This document shows, in pieces, positions 6,383-15,160 of a stretch of DNA of 17,164 nt. The stretch covers positions 1 to 17,164 of the forward strand of contig CACYBT010000002.1 of assembly GCA_902772715.1 (NCBI GenBank). The letters run 5' to 3'. Origin of the DNA: an uncultured Succinivibrio sp. (GTDB lineage Bacteria > Pseudomonadota > Gammaproteobacteria > Enterobacterales > Succinivibrionaceae). A model generated the notes under the pieces. It did no database searches, was not told where the DNA came from, and saw only the letters and a program-made list of their open reading frames with translations. Made by a program: the position numbers and the translations under genes. Every line of letters starts with the position of its first letter. Position 1 is the stretch's first letter.

Positions 6383-7993
6383 TTATTCTACATTTTGGTT
6401 TTTTTCTACAGGTGCATCCTCGTTACTTCTTTTAAAAATTATATTTTCAAGACGGTTTAAGCGTTCCTCAAGAGCAAAGGGTTCAATTATGGTAAAAGTC
6501 CCCAATTTTAAAGCAACACGTTGCTTTTCTGTATAATTTGGCCAGGTGATCATGGTTGCACTTCTGCCGTCAAAATTTGGATCTCCTGTTTTAATAAAAT
6601 TTACCCACCGCATATTGACTACTTCAGCCACATCCTTTTCCGTCTTTTTACTGTCAGGTTTCAAATTCATAAATACGTAACGCAATTCGCCAGAATGAGC
6701 CACTCCGTATTTTTTTCCGTAGGAATTAGGTGAAATAAAATCAAAGTGATAAAGATAAACTTTGTTTCGGCGTGACAATTTGTCGGCAAAGATTTTCATA
6801 CCTAGGGTAAACATCATATCCATGTTATACTCGCAAAAACGCTCGTAAGCACTGTGTTTTTTATCAATAGCATAAATTTTCTCAAGATTTTCAGCGATAC
6901 TGCGTGGAAAATTGGTATGTAAACCATAATAAAAATCGTCATCTTTTATTTCAGGAGATGAGAAGAGCGTACCTTCGTCAGTGTTATAACCTAAAAGCAC
7001 CGCCACGTCATTGAAGTCCCCAGTCAAAAGACTATCGTATGGCGATTTTGGTAACACCACTCCATCAAGAAAAGGTGGAATATAACTGGTTTTGTTATGC
7101 ACAAAATCATAATCAAAACCACACTGATAGGATAGGAGCGTAGCATCAATACTTCTGAGAATGTCAAGTCCACTCTTCGAGTCTTCCACCTCAAACATCG
7201 ACATTAGTCTTTGAGTATTGGCTAAGGCTCGAATATTGTTGGTTTTCGCATCAAAACCGATAAAAGGATAAGACAAAAGCGTACCGCTCTGCAGAATTGC
7301 TTTTTGAAATAAACCTCGCGCCTCCTTGTTTAAGATCATAGCCGAGGCAGCAAATGCCCCTGCTGAATGTCCAGCCATAGTTACATTATGAGGGTCGCCA
7401 CCAAAATCAACTATATTCTCTTGTACCCATTTTAGAGCCTCAAGAATATCAAGATGCCCCCAATTGCCGGTAGTACCAAACTCCCTTTGCTGATAAAGCG
7501 AGGACAGAAACCCTTCGGCTCCCAGCCGGTAATTTAAAGTCACCACAATTACGCCCTTCCTGGCAAATGCACTGCCATCATACAGTGGCAGAGAGCCCGT
7601 ACCCTGTACATAAGCACCGCCGTGGATCCACACCAGCACCGGATAGCCATTCTTGGACTCAGGAGGTATCTCAGGACGAAAGATGTTAAGACAAAGACAC
7701 GATCTGTCGTAGGATTCACCGCCGTATTCCTTGATTAAAACTGTATTCTGCGGGGCCACAGGGCAAAAACTGTCAGCATGAAACTCTTCCTTAAAGGGAG
7801 ATTTTTTTAATGGTGGAGCAAAGCGCAAGTCTCCGATAGGCGCCTCAGCATAAGGGATCCCCAAAAATACCTCCACTCCCTGTTTGGAAAATCCGGCAAT
7901 TGTCCCCTGAGCACATGTCACAAGTGGCTTGGCCGTAGCACAAAGTGTTATACTTAGCAAAAAAAACAGTATCGCCAAACAAATTCTTTTCAT
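6383..7993 (-). CDS. Secreted type-B carboxylesterase (alpha/beta hydrolase)
   Basis: The protein is a serine esterase of the carboxylesterase/para-nitrobenzyl esterase family; the substrate is unknown. The start is the ATG at 7993, preceded by GGAG at 6 bases; an in-frame GTG at 8014 has no comparable site. The 536 residues begin with a signal peptide (MKRICLAILFFLLSITLCATA, in two parts: charged MKR and a hydrophobic core ending in ATA), so export is likely. The oxyanion motif HGG is at about 124-126, and the nucleophile elbow GHSAGA has Ser at about 210. The acid is Glu at about 340 (YNTDEGTLF) and the His at about 433 (AHSGELRYVF), so the triad is complete. The protein ends with a charged 30-residue tail. 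It sits 83 bases after miaA, between genes that are normally adjacent to each other. It may read from the upstream operon; I see no strong promoter of its own. Confidence 0.92.
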   Translation of the reverse strand: MKRICLAILFFLLSITLCATAKPLVTCAQGTIAGFSKQGVEVFLGIPYAEAPIGDLRFAPPLKKSPFKEEFHADSFCPVAPQNTVLIKEYGGESYDRSCLCLNIFRPEIPPESKNGYPVLVWIHGGAYVQGTGSLPLYDGSAFARKGVIVVTLNYRLGAEGFLSSLYQQREFGTTGNWGHLDILEALKWVQENIVDFGGDPHNVTMAGHSAGAFAASAMILNKEARGLFQKAILQSGTLLSYPFIGFDAKTNNIRALANTQRLMSMFEVEDSKSGLDILRSIDATLLSYQCGFDYDFVHNKTSYIPPFLDGVVLPKSPYDSLLTGDFNDVAVLLGYNTDEGTLFSSPEIKDDDFYYGLHTNFPRSIAENLEKIYAIDKKHSAYERFCEYNMDMMFTLGMKIFADKLSRRNKVYLYHFDFISPNSYGKKYGVAHSGELRYVFMNLKPDSKKTEKDVAEVVNMRWVNFIKTGDPNFDGRSATMITWPNYTEKQRVALKLGTFTIIEPFALEERLNRLENIIFKRSNEDAPVEKNQNVE

Positions 7994-8076
7994 ATTGACT
8001 CCAGTGTATCCCACTCAACAGTGCTTTTAGCCAAAAACTTTAATCCACCGGTAGGCAAACCAGATCAGTAGAGCCT

Positions 8077-9027
8077 TTAAGGTCTGTTTTCAGAAAGCAC
8101 TTTAAGCACAGTCTCTAAGTTATGCTCATTCCCGATATCAAGCCGTATCTTTTTAAGATAACCTGTATCCTTAGCAAGACCTCCGCGTAGCCACGTCATC
8201 TGATGCTTGGCCAGCTGAGCTGTTGCAATAACACTCTTTTCAATCATGGTCTCGTAACTGTAAACTCCCTCAAGATATTCGAACACCTGTCTGTAGCCTA
8301 CGCAGCGCATTGAAGGATTATCCAAGGTAAGTTTATGTTGGGCTATAAGGTGCTTAACCTCTGATACAAGACCACGATCCAACATTTTTAAAAACCTCGT
8401 CCTTATGATTTCACGTAAATGAGAGCGGTCATCATCTTTAGGCAACAAAACGAATTCTAATCTTTCAAAAGGACACTGATCTTTTTTCTGCGCAAAAAAA
8501 GAACTCATCGGCTTACCGGTCATCTCAAATATTTCAAGAGCTCTGGAAATACGCTGTTTATCATGTGGATCAAGTCTCACATAACTTTGAGGATCAATAT
8601 CTCTCAGTTTTTCATGCATATATGGCCAACCATAGGTTAGGGCCTGCTTGCTCACATATTCCCTCACAGTTTCATCAGTCTTAGGTAAAGGGTGTAACCC
8701 CTCAACTAGAGACTTGTAGTACATCATCGTGCCTCCGCAGATAACCGGAAGAGCACCTCTTTTGCAAATTTCATCCACAAGACGTATACAGTCCTCACGG
8801 AATGAGGCCGCACTATAGTTTTCATGTGGCTCACAGATATCAATAAGATGATGCGGTACTGTCTTTAACTCCTCTTTGGTGGGTTTGGCGGTACCGATAT
8901 CCATGCCCCGATATACCAGTGCCGAATCAAGACTGATAATTTCAATCTTCTCATGCAAAGCCAGACTTAGAGCAAGCGCAGTCTTACCAGAGGCAGTTGG
9001 TCCTAAAATAACAAGTGCTTTATTCAT
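8077..9027 (-). CDS. miaA: tRNA dimethylallyltransferase
   Basis: MiaA transfers a dimethylallyl group to N6 of A37 in tRNAs that read codons starting with U; MiaB usually follows with methylthiolation. The 316 residues equal the E. coli length. The P-loop GPTASGKT is at 9-16, the substrate motif LDSALVYRGMDIGTAKP at 33-49, GGTMMYYKSLVEGL at 98-111 holds the catalytic Thr100, and DPHDKQRISRALEIF is at about 153-167. The ATG at 9027 lies inside the end of mutL (8-base overlap), which points to coupled translation. In most gammaproteobacteria hfq follows directly; here an esterase gene intervenes. Confidence 0.97.
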   Translation of the reverse strand: MNKALVILGPTASGKTALALSLALHEKIEIISLDSALVYRGMDIGTAKPTKEELKTVPHHLIDICEPHENYSAASFREDCIRLVDEICKRGALPVICGGTMMYYKSLVEGLHPLPKTDETVREYVSKQALTYGWPYMHEKLRDIDPQSYVRLDPHDKQRISRALEIFEMTGKPMSSFFAQKKDQCPFERLEFVLLPKDDDRSHLREIIRTRFLKMLDRGLVSEVKHLIAQHKLTLDNPSMRCVGYRQVFEYLEGVYSYETMIEKSVIATAQLAKHQMTWLRGGLAKDTGYLKKIRLDIGNEHNLETVLKVLSENRP

Positions 9028-11095
9028 ACTGTTTTTTAAAATTTGCGGCCAGTTGCTTAAGATTTAACGGCAGAACTGCTCCTTCCATAGATCTTAGAGC
9101 ATCTTCATTTTCAACATGTTTAAAAAAAGTAAGCAGATCTAGGGACAAAGGCGTCATACCTGAAAATTTCAGAATATAAAGTGCAAGAGTCAAAGGACAC
9201 TCCCCCTCTTCAAGCACTTTTTTATAAAGGATAATTTCCTCAAAAATCAAAGGCAGGCTGTGCGCAAGATTAGTACCCTTGAGAACTCTAGGATAAGCAT
9301 TGACCTTCACCTTTTTATTTGAAACTTCAACTTCAAACCCACATCTTGCCATCAATAATTCATCTTTTTTGATATTCGCAGTGAGACTTTCATCCAAAAA
9401 CGGCAGTAATAAAGGCATGGTGAGTTTTTCCATGCTCACCTTTGTGCTCCTAATCTGTCGCATATATTCTGAACAAAGAAAATATCTCCCTAGTATCAGC
9501 AGATTGACAAGGAAAAACTGTGAAGATGAACGGATAAGAGCACAGGTATCGTCCACCATCTGCAGAAACTCAATCCCGTTTTGCGGATAAACCGGCATGT
9601 TATCAACAAAACGCCACAACTCACTATCCACATTCAAGGAAGAGACTGCCTGATTCTGTGCTCTGACGTGATCGTCATAGTTCTTTTTGTAGAATGTATT
9701 GGGAGCCTCAATACTGTCCAAAGTTGCTTTTGGGGAACAATTCAGCGATGCCGGGGGTTTCCCCTGTGCTCTAGGATTCACCACAGAAGGTGTTTTGTTT
9801 CCAGCACCAAAAGAAAATGAAGGTTCTTTAGGAGACACTGCAGAGGCAGCAGGTGAGGAATCTTTGCATGACTCAGCGCCTTTTTTTATTTCCGGATCAC
9901 CTCGATCCTTGACTAAGGACAGATCAATAAAACTTGCATTGTTAGGAAAGGACGGCAAAGCAGCACTGGCTGCTGATGTATCCTGTTCTTGATAAGCAGC
10001 TCTCCCGTTGGTATCATTTAAAGTCAACTCACCCGCGGGCTTAGAAGGTTCATAACAATCTAGAAGAGCAGACTGAGGGGAGGCTCCTATACCGTTCTTT
10101 CTTAGAGTATAGACAATAGTGTCGGTGATTAAATCATGCACCAACGTGGTTTCATGAAAACGAACCTCATCTTTGCGCGGATGAACATTGACATCAACCT
10201 TATCCGGATCAATACACAGGTACAGTACACATCGGCAAGGAAGAACCGTTCCTAAAACCTCATAGAAACCTTCCTTGACAGCATGTATCACCACCTTATC
10301 AGCAATCGGCCGCCCATTTAAAAAAAGATAGATTCTTTCACTTAACGCTTCCTCCTTGCTAGGGGGCGGGAGCAGCATGCCTCTAATTTTAAGATAAGGA
10401 TCCTCACAACATACACTAAAGCCAGGAGTCGAGAAATCAGAGCCTAAAAGCACAGTCATTCTCTTGAGATCAAGAGCGTCATTCTCCTGAGCATTCACTC
10501 TAAGCAGTGTTTTGCCTTCTGACAAAAGTTCAAAACCGCACTCTGGATGTGAAAGCGCAATTCTTGTGAAGACATCCTTTATTCTTGCCATCTCTGTACG
10601 GTCTGACTTTAAAAATCTGCGGCGTGCCGGAGTATTAAAGAACAGCTCTAAGACCTCTACTGTCGTGCCGACAGGGTGTGCCGCAGGGCTTATCTTAGGA
10701 TGCTGTTCTGGGCCCTCAACACTGACACTAAAAGCATTTTCTTCCTCTTTGGTTTTAGAAGTCAGCGTAAGTTTTGAAACCGCAGCAATCGAGGCCAGAG
10801 CCTCTCCGCGAAATCCCAAAGTAGTGATAGCCCCCAAATCCTCAATACTTAAAATTTTGGAAGTGGCATGGGGTGCCAGAGCCAAAGGCAAATCCTCCTT
10901 GCCTATACCCACACCTTCATCGCGAACTCGGATACATATTTTTCCGGCCCCCTTAATTTCACATCTTATTTTTTTAGCACCGGCGTCAATGGCGTTTTCA
11001 AGCAACTCTTTTACCACCGAAGCAGGACGCTCCACCACCTCTCCTGCAGCGATCTGGTTTGCTAACTGTCTTGATAAAACTTTGATTTTTGACAT
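9020..11095 (-). CDS. mutL: DNA mismatch repair protein MutL
   Basis: MutL links MutS-bound mismatches to strand incision and helicase loading. The N-terminal GHKL ATPase shows Glu30 and Asn34 in ELLENAIDAGA (30-40), DEGVGIG at 59-65 and the lid and GFRGEALASI at 94-103. The transducer domain follows to about residue 335 (FLNGRPIADKV, VDVNVHPRKDEVRF). Residues about 340-480 form a long, low-complexity Ser/Pro/Ala linker. The C-terminal dimerisation domain spans about 495-691. I see no DQHAxxExxxxE endonuclease motif, so it should be a MutH-dependent type like that of E. coli. At 691 residues it is longer than the 615 of E. coli, mostly in the linker. It lies 6 bases after amiB and overlaps miaA by 8 bases. 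Confidence 0.97.
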   Translation of the reverse strand: MSKIKVLSRQLANQIAAGEVVERPASVVKELLENAIDAGAKKIRCEIKGAGKICIRVRDEGVGIGKEDLPLALAPHATSKILSIEDLGAITTLGFRGEALASIAAVSKLTLTSKTKEEENAFSVSVEGPEQHPKISPAAHPVGTTVEVLELFFNTPARRRFLKSDRTEMARIKDVFTRIALSHPECGFELLSEGKTLLRVNAQENDALDLKRMTVLLGSDFSTPGFSVCCEDPYLKIRGMLLPPPSKEEALSERIYLFLNGRPIADKVVIHAVKEGFYEVLGTVLPCRCVLYLCIDPDKVDVNVHPRKDEVRFHETTLVHDLITDTIVYTLRKNGIGASPQSALLDCYEPSKPAGELTLNDTNGRAAYQEQDTSAASAALPSFPNNASFIDLSLVKDRGDPEIKKGAESCKDSSPAASAVSPKEPSFSFGAGNKTPSVVNPRAQGKPPASLNCSPKATLDSIEAPNTFYKKNYDDHVRAQNQAVSSLNVDSELWRFVDNMPVYPQNGIEFLQMVDDTCALIRSSSQFFLVNLLILGRYFLCSEYMRQIRSTKVSMEKLTMPLLLPFLDESLTANIKKDELLMARCGFEVEVSNKKVKVNAYPRVLKGTNLAHSLPLIFEEIILYKKVLEEGECPLTLALYILKFSGMTPLSLDLLTFFKHVENEDALRSMEGAVLPLNLKQLAANFKKQYE

Positions 11096-11101
11096 AAGAT
11101 C

Positions 11102-12724
11102 TTATGGCAGATAAAGAGTCTGCCCCACACTTAGATTATCATCATTTATCTTGTTCACACTCTTTAGGGCCTTCACTGAAGTTCCGTACTGTTTGGCGAG
11201 AGAAGATAAAGTATCTCCTTTCTTTACCTTGATAGAGCGTCTTCCCTGATATTTCTTAACTCTTTCATAGGATTCCTGCCGTGATTTCATCTTCTGTGCC
11301 GGATACTTTTCATAGTAGGATTTAATACCAAGATAGATATGATAGGCAATCTGTTTTTGGTAGTTAGGCTGATTTAACTGAATCTCCTCATAATTATTGG
11401 ATAGATACCCAGTTTCAATGAGCAACGAAGGAATATCAGGAGCCTTGAGCACAGCAAGCGAGGCCTTGATAGGCGTGCTCTTGCGTACCTTTGTAAAAGA
11501 TCCTAAATACTTTAGAATTTCATTTGCCAGAAGATTTCCTTCAGAACGAGAATTTGTTGATGACATATCAAGAATAGCGGTGGCAAGATAAGGATTTCCC
11601 ACACTCTGATCCATGACTTCACCGGCACCACCAATAAGTTTGGTATGTTCATTGTTTCTCAGAATTTTTCCATTTTCCCTTATGGCTCTATTTTCTGAAA
11701 TCACCAGCACACTAGCGCCTCGTGCGCTAGAACTACCTGATGCAACTGAATCTGCATGAATGGAAATTAAAAGATCAGCCCTGCGCTTTCTGGCAATTTC
11801 CGAACGTCTGTCAAGATCAATAAAAATGTCCTTAGAGCGTGTCAGATAACCACGGAACTGTTTGTTAGAGTTTATGTAGTTAACAAGAGCCTTAGAAATG
11901 GCAAGCGTGACATTCTTTTCTCTAACTCCACGTTTACCTATGGCACCAGGATCCTTTCCGCCATGTCCGGCATCAATGACAATAACAAAAGGCTGGTTAA
12001 CCGGAACCGCTTTCACCGGAACTGGCGGTGCCAAAGGCTCCGACACTACCTCATGCTCGTCATCATGAGATGATTTTTTTGAAGAATTAGCCTTGCGTTC
12101 TTCGTATTTTTGTTGTGCATTTTTATACTCTTCTCGCAATTCCTTTAACTTTCGATTATATTCCGTTGCCTTTTCTTTGGTCATCGCGCGAAAGCCACCC
12201 TTACTCGATTCAGAGTATTCAATAAATAAGTCGCGCTCATACTCGGATAACGGTTTTGACAAATCGATTCCGTTTACTAATGTGTTTGTCGCAGCACTCT
12301 TTTGCTGATTAGAAGTCTGTGCATTGGCATAATCAAAGACTAGGCGAAAATTTTTAGAATCCTTGTTAGGGGCAACAAGAAAGTACTTTTTAATATCACA
12401 GGATTTGAGTTTTAAAATATAGCGAACATCTTTTTCGTCTAATTTTTTTTCAAGACTTTTAACGCAGGACTGGGGTACGAATTTTAAATTTGCAGGAGCA
12501 TTTTTGAAATTGCTGACATTACGTACTCTCACTGTCATGACACTTTTGTCTTTCGCAACTGATGTAGCAAAATCAGGTCGCTCGCTAGTGTCAATAACAA
12601 TACGCGTCCGCTGTTCATCACTATAACTGCGCAGATTCACAATTTCCTGTGCAAATCCCACGGATATGCCCCATAAAAGAAGGCCTAACACTGCAACACA
12701 CTTAACCGTTTTTCTTCCTATCAC
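11102..12724 (-). CDS. amiB: N-acetylmuramoyl-L-alanine amidase with AMIN and LysM domains
   Basis: This periplasmic zinc amidase cuts the stem peptide from MurNAc to separate daughter cells. I favour the GTG at 12724, which gives a compact signal peptide (MIGRKTVKCVAVLGLLLWG, cut after SVGFA) and has AAAGAG upstream. A TTG at 12742 is also in frame and would overlap tsaE by 8 bases, but has no ribosome site. Numbered from the TTG, the AMIN domain spans about 33-140, a charged helical linker about 160-245, and the Amidase_3 domain about 252-475. Zinc ligands are His260 (DAGHGGKDPG), Glu275 and His329 (SIHADS); catalytic Glu443 is in LIETGYLSN. A single LysM domain is at 503-546 (KKGDTLSSLAKQYG...VGQTLYLP). 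The E. coli AmiB lacks LysM; homologues in other gammaproteobacteria carry it. Confidence 0.94.
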   Translation of the reverse strand: MIGRKTVKCVAVLGLLLWGISVGFAQEIVNLRSYSDEQRTRIVIDTSERPDFATSVAKDKSVMTVRVRNVSNFKNAPANLKFVPQSCVKSLEKKLDEKDVRYILKLKSCDIKKYFLVAPNKDSKNFRLVFDYANAQTSNQQKSAATNTLVNGIDLSKPLSEYERDLFIEYSESSKGGFRAMTKEKATEYNRKLKELREEYKNAQQKYEERKANSSKKSSHDDEHEVVSEPLAPPVPVKAVPVNQPFVIVIDAGHGGKDPGAIGKRGVREKNVTLAISKALVNYINSNKQFRGYLTRSKDIFIDLDRRSEIARKRRADLLISIHADSVASGSSSARGASVLVISENRAIRENGKILRNNEHTKLIGGAGEVMDQSVGNPYLATAILDMSSTNSRSEGNLLANEILKYLGSFTKVRKSTPIKASLAVLKAPDIPSLLIETGYLSNNYEEIQLNQPNYQKQIAYHIYLGIKSYYEKYPAQKMKSRQESYERVKKYQGRRSIKVKKGDTLSSLAKQYGTSVKALKSVNKINDDNLSVGQTLYLP

Positions 12725-12734
12725 ACCAAACTCT

Positions 12735-13223
12735 TTAGTCAAATTTATACTTTATATTTTCTAACTGCGAGGTCTCAAAAACCGCTGATTCAATACTGAC
12801 CACTCTTAGGTCACTAGCGTAGACAAAATTTAAGGTCACATCAGCCAAAGGGAGCACATCAGATGCCTTAGAAGGCCACTCAACAAGACAGATAGCCGTT
12901 TTTTCAAAATAATCACGGATCCCCAGATATTCGAGTTCCTCACTATCCATCAGGCGATAAAGATCAAAATGATACACATTAAAATCAGAAAAAGAATAAG
13001 GCTCAACCAAAGTATAAGTTGGAGATTTTACAATTCCTGAAAAACCGCAAGCACGAATCAGTCCTTTACAAAAAGTAGTCTTTCCAGCACCCAGATCGCC
13101 ATTAAGATACACTAAAAGAGCTCGCTTTTGTGCTAATACATAACTGACGCATATGTCTTTAAGGCATGCGCCTAAAAGACGAGTCTTATCTTCGCCCTTA
13201 AGTCTAATCTCAGTTTTTGACAT
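12735..13223 (-). CDS. tsaE: TsaE, ATPase of the tRNA t6A37 threonylcarbamoyl transfer complex
   Basis: TsaE works with TsaB and TsaD in making N6-threonylcarbamoyladenosine at A37 of ANN-decoding tRNAs. The 162-residue protein has the P-loop GDLGAGKTT at 42-50, the switch-like motif SPTYTLVEPY at 67-76, DLYR at 87-90 and the EWP motif at 115-117. The C-terminal 40 residues beyond the EWP region are poorly conserved, as usual. The ATG at 13223 lies within nnr (14-base overlap) with AGAGAG upstream, and its end abuts amiB, so translation is coupled within the operon. Confidence 0.95.
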   Translation of the reverse strand: MSKTEIRLKGEDKTRLLGACLKDICVSYVLAQKRALLVYLNGDLGAGKTTFCKGLIRACGFSGIVKSPTYTLVEPYSFSDFNVYHFDLYRLMDSEELEYLGIRDYFEKTAICLVEWPSKASDVLPLADVTLNFVYASDLRVVSIESAVFETSQLENIKYKFD

Positions 13224-14760
13224 TGATCAACTCTCTTACATATTGGCATAAATCCATAGGCATAGTACCAATAATACCTTTTTTGTTACCCGCAATCATG
13301 CCAGCCTTGCCGTGCAAGGCCGCGCCCACAATCGTGGCCTCTGCAGGAGACAGTCCCTGACCTAAGAGTGAAACAATAATTCCTGTCAGCAGATCTCCGC
13401 TGCCTCCCGTGGCTAAAGCGGAAGAACCTTCATGCACAATAGTCAGTCTCTGACCATCACACACGATAGAACCAGGCCCCTTTAGCAATACCACTCCCCC
13501 ATACTTGCGCTGCAGTTTATAACACGAAAGAATACGATCAGCACAGATTTCCTCAATGCTGACTCCCAAAAGTCGGGAGGCCTCACCAGGATGAGGGGTC
13601 AGAATACGATTTTCACGATAAAAATCCTCTTCTTTTGTGGCCAGTACATTCAGCGCATCTGCATCATATACAAGATTCTGATCTTCAAGATCTGCCAAAA
13701 ATTCCAAGAGCCTTGCTGTACGTTTGTTCACCCCTAATCCAGGTCCAATAGCAATGGCATCCGCCCAGCAGATAGAATTCTGAAGCATCTCATCATCATT
13801 CAGGTCGACAGTCATCAGTTCAGGGCGTGAAGCAATAATAGCAGGAATATTAACCTTATCAACTGCCACCTTAACCAGTCCTGCTCCAGCACGCAGGGCA
13901 CCGTTACCGCAGATAATGGCGGCCCCACCCATGCCCTCTGCTCCAGAAATAATGAGTACCTTCCCATTATCACCCTTATTATAAGATGGGAAACGTACCG
14001 GCAGTAAATCGATTACATCCTCGTAATTAACCTGTACAATCGGCAATGGTGACTTGTAGGAGTTTTGCGAGAGGATCTCGTGGTAATCAACAGTATCAAC
14101 TCCGAGTGAGGCAAACTCAATCTCCCCTACAAAATCCACGGCATCAGAAGTCAGAAGCCCCGGTTTAAGTGCTAGCATACAGACTGTAGCATTGGCACAG
14201 ACACTCATTCCACGCACCGTACCGGTATCAGAGCAGACTCCCGATGGGACATCAACAGCCACGGTAAACGTATCAAGTGCGTTGATATAAGCAATCCATT
14301 TTGCTACTACTCCAGTTGGAGCAGACTCAATGCCTGTACCTAAAAGCGCATCTATAATAATATCGGGTTTACTAAAGGCGATGATAGGTTCACTTTTTTC
14401 CGGAATAATACCGTTATTAGGGAGTTCATATTCGATTCTTCCCCCTAATTTTATATAGTAATCATAGGCTATGGCTGCCTCTGATCCTTCGTGTGGGAGC
14501 CCTGTTGAAAAGACACGATGCTTGATCCCATGATCCTGAAGCAGTCCTGCCACAATGTAGCCGTCGCCACCATTGTTGCCTTTACCGCAGAAAATCCAGA
14601 CCTCTTTAGCCTCACTGCAGTTTTTGACAATGAAATCAAAGACCGCCCGCCCGGCCTTTTGCATAAGCCCAAAACAATGCCCATTATGGTTCTGTGCATA
14701 ATCAGCCTCAATCTGTTTAACCTCATCGCTAGTAAACACTTCATAAGGTAGCTTTGTCAT
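13210..14760 (-). CDS. nnr: Bifunctional NAD(P)H-hydrate epimerase / ADP-dependent NAD(P)H-hydrate dehydratase
   Basis: This metabolite-repair enzyme (YjeF) epimerises R-NAD(P)HX and dehydrates S-NAD(P)HX back to NAD(P)H using ADP. The start at 14760 has GAGGA just upstream and gives 516 residues, close to the 515 of E. coli; in-frame ATGs at 14793 and 14835 lack good sites. The N-terminal epimerase domain (about 1-210) has GKGNNGGDGYIVAGLL at 59-74 and the segment DALLGTGIES followed by VAVDVPSG. The C-terminal ribokinase-like dehydratase domain (about 225-512) has GADGM-type loops, AIGPGLG, YDADALN, LTPHPGEASRLL and GGSGDLLTG at 452-460 with the catalytic Asp456. It is the first gene of the minus-strand cluster and overlaps tsaE by 14 bases. 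Confidence 0.95.
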   Translation of the reverse strand: MTKLPYEVFTSDEVKQIEADYAQNHNGHCFGLMQKAGRAVFDFIVKNCSEAKEVWIFCGKGNNGGDGYIVAGLLQDHGIKHRVFSTGLPHEGSEAAIAYDYYIKLGGRIEYELPNNGIIPEKSEPIIAFSKPDIIIDALLGTGIESAPTGVVAKWIAYINALDTFTVAVDVPSGVCSDTGTVRGMSVCANATVCMLALKPGLLTSDAVDFVGEIEFASLGVDTVDYHEILSQNSYKSPLPIVQVNYEDVIDLLPVRFPSYNKGDNGKVLIISGAEGMGGAAIICGNGALRAGAGLVKVAVDKVNIPAIIASRPELMTVDLNDDEMLQNSICWADAIAIGPGLGVNKRTARLLEFLADLEDQNLVYDADALNVLATKEEDFYRENRILTPHPGEASRLLGVSIEEICADRILSCYKLQRKYGGVVLLKGPGSIVCDGQRLTIVHEGSSALATGGSGDLLTGIIVSLLGQGLSPAEATIVGAALHGKAGMIAGNKKGIIGTMPMDLCQYVRELINVKN

Positions 14761-14973
14761 AACATCCTCTGCATCTTTAATCGGCTGTTCCATACTATTT
14801 GCATTCTTGTATATTGATTTTCTCTCATTATACATAAGTATTGTCTTTTTGCGCCTATATTGGCGTTTAAAAACTTATTTTTCGTAGTAAAAAACCTTTG
14901 GCTAGTATGATTAGCACTAGTATAGAAGCTCCAAGTTCTGCGAGCGTAAACACTGAATGTTTTGGGGACTTTT

Positions 14974-14987
14974 CTAAAACGTTTGCA
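14974..14987 (+). promoter_or_regulatory. LacI-family operator-like palindrome, distal site
   Basis: CTAAAACGTTTGCA matches the LacI/GalR-type consensus TGAAAACGTTTTCA at 11 of 14 positions, with the central CG at 14980-14981. It lies between the nnr cluster and the kinase gene, 149 bases centre to centre from a second site at the kinase promoter. Confidence 0.4.
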
Positions 14988-15105
14988 GAGTTGTAATTAT
15001 TTTAATTTAGAAAAAAATTAACAGCACTGTTTTCTTTTTATTATTAAAGAAAACAAAGAATTTTCTCGAAATTTGACCTAGGGCGGAATTCCATTCTCAA
15101 GTCTT

Positions 15106-15136
15106 TGTTATAATTATCAAAGTTTAAACGTTTTCA
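15106..15136 (+). promoter_or_regulatory. Kinase promoter with extended -10 and LacI-type operator at the start site
   Basis: TGTTATAAT at 15106-15114 is a perfect extended -10 element, predicting a start near 15121. Directly at the start, TTTAAACGTTTTCA (15123-15136) matches the LacI/GalR-type consensus at 12 of 14 positions, so a bound repressor would block initiation. I find no -35 hexamer at the right spacing; TTGACC at 15073 is about 30 bases away from the -10. The DNA upstream is AT-rich. No clear minus-strand promoter for nnr was found in 14836-15100. Confidence 0.5.
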
Positions 15137-15160
15137 TCATTTTTCTTGGAGAAATTATTC

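Noticed and set aside
10512..11114. 200-codon plus-strand open frame opposite the 5' part of mutL
   Set aside because: It is fully antisense to the conserved MutL ATPase domain, has no family resemblance and is explained by codon bias of the real gene.
14901..14920. Interleaved short inverted repeats (GCTA/TAGC and CTAGT/ACTAG) in the divergent region
   Set aside because: Arms of 4-5 bp in AT-rich DNA are expected by chance, and they do not line up with a promoter.
15073..15078. TTGACC as -35 box of the kinase promoter
   Set aside because: It lies about 30 bases from the -10, far too distant; the extended -10 explains the promoter without it.
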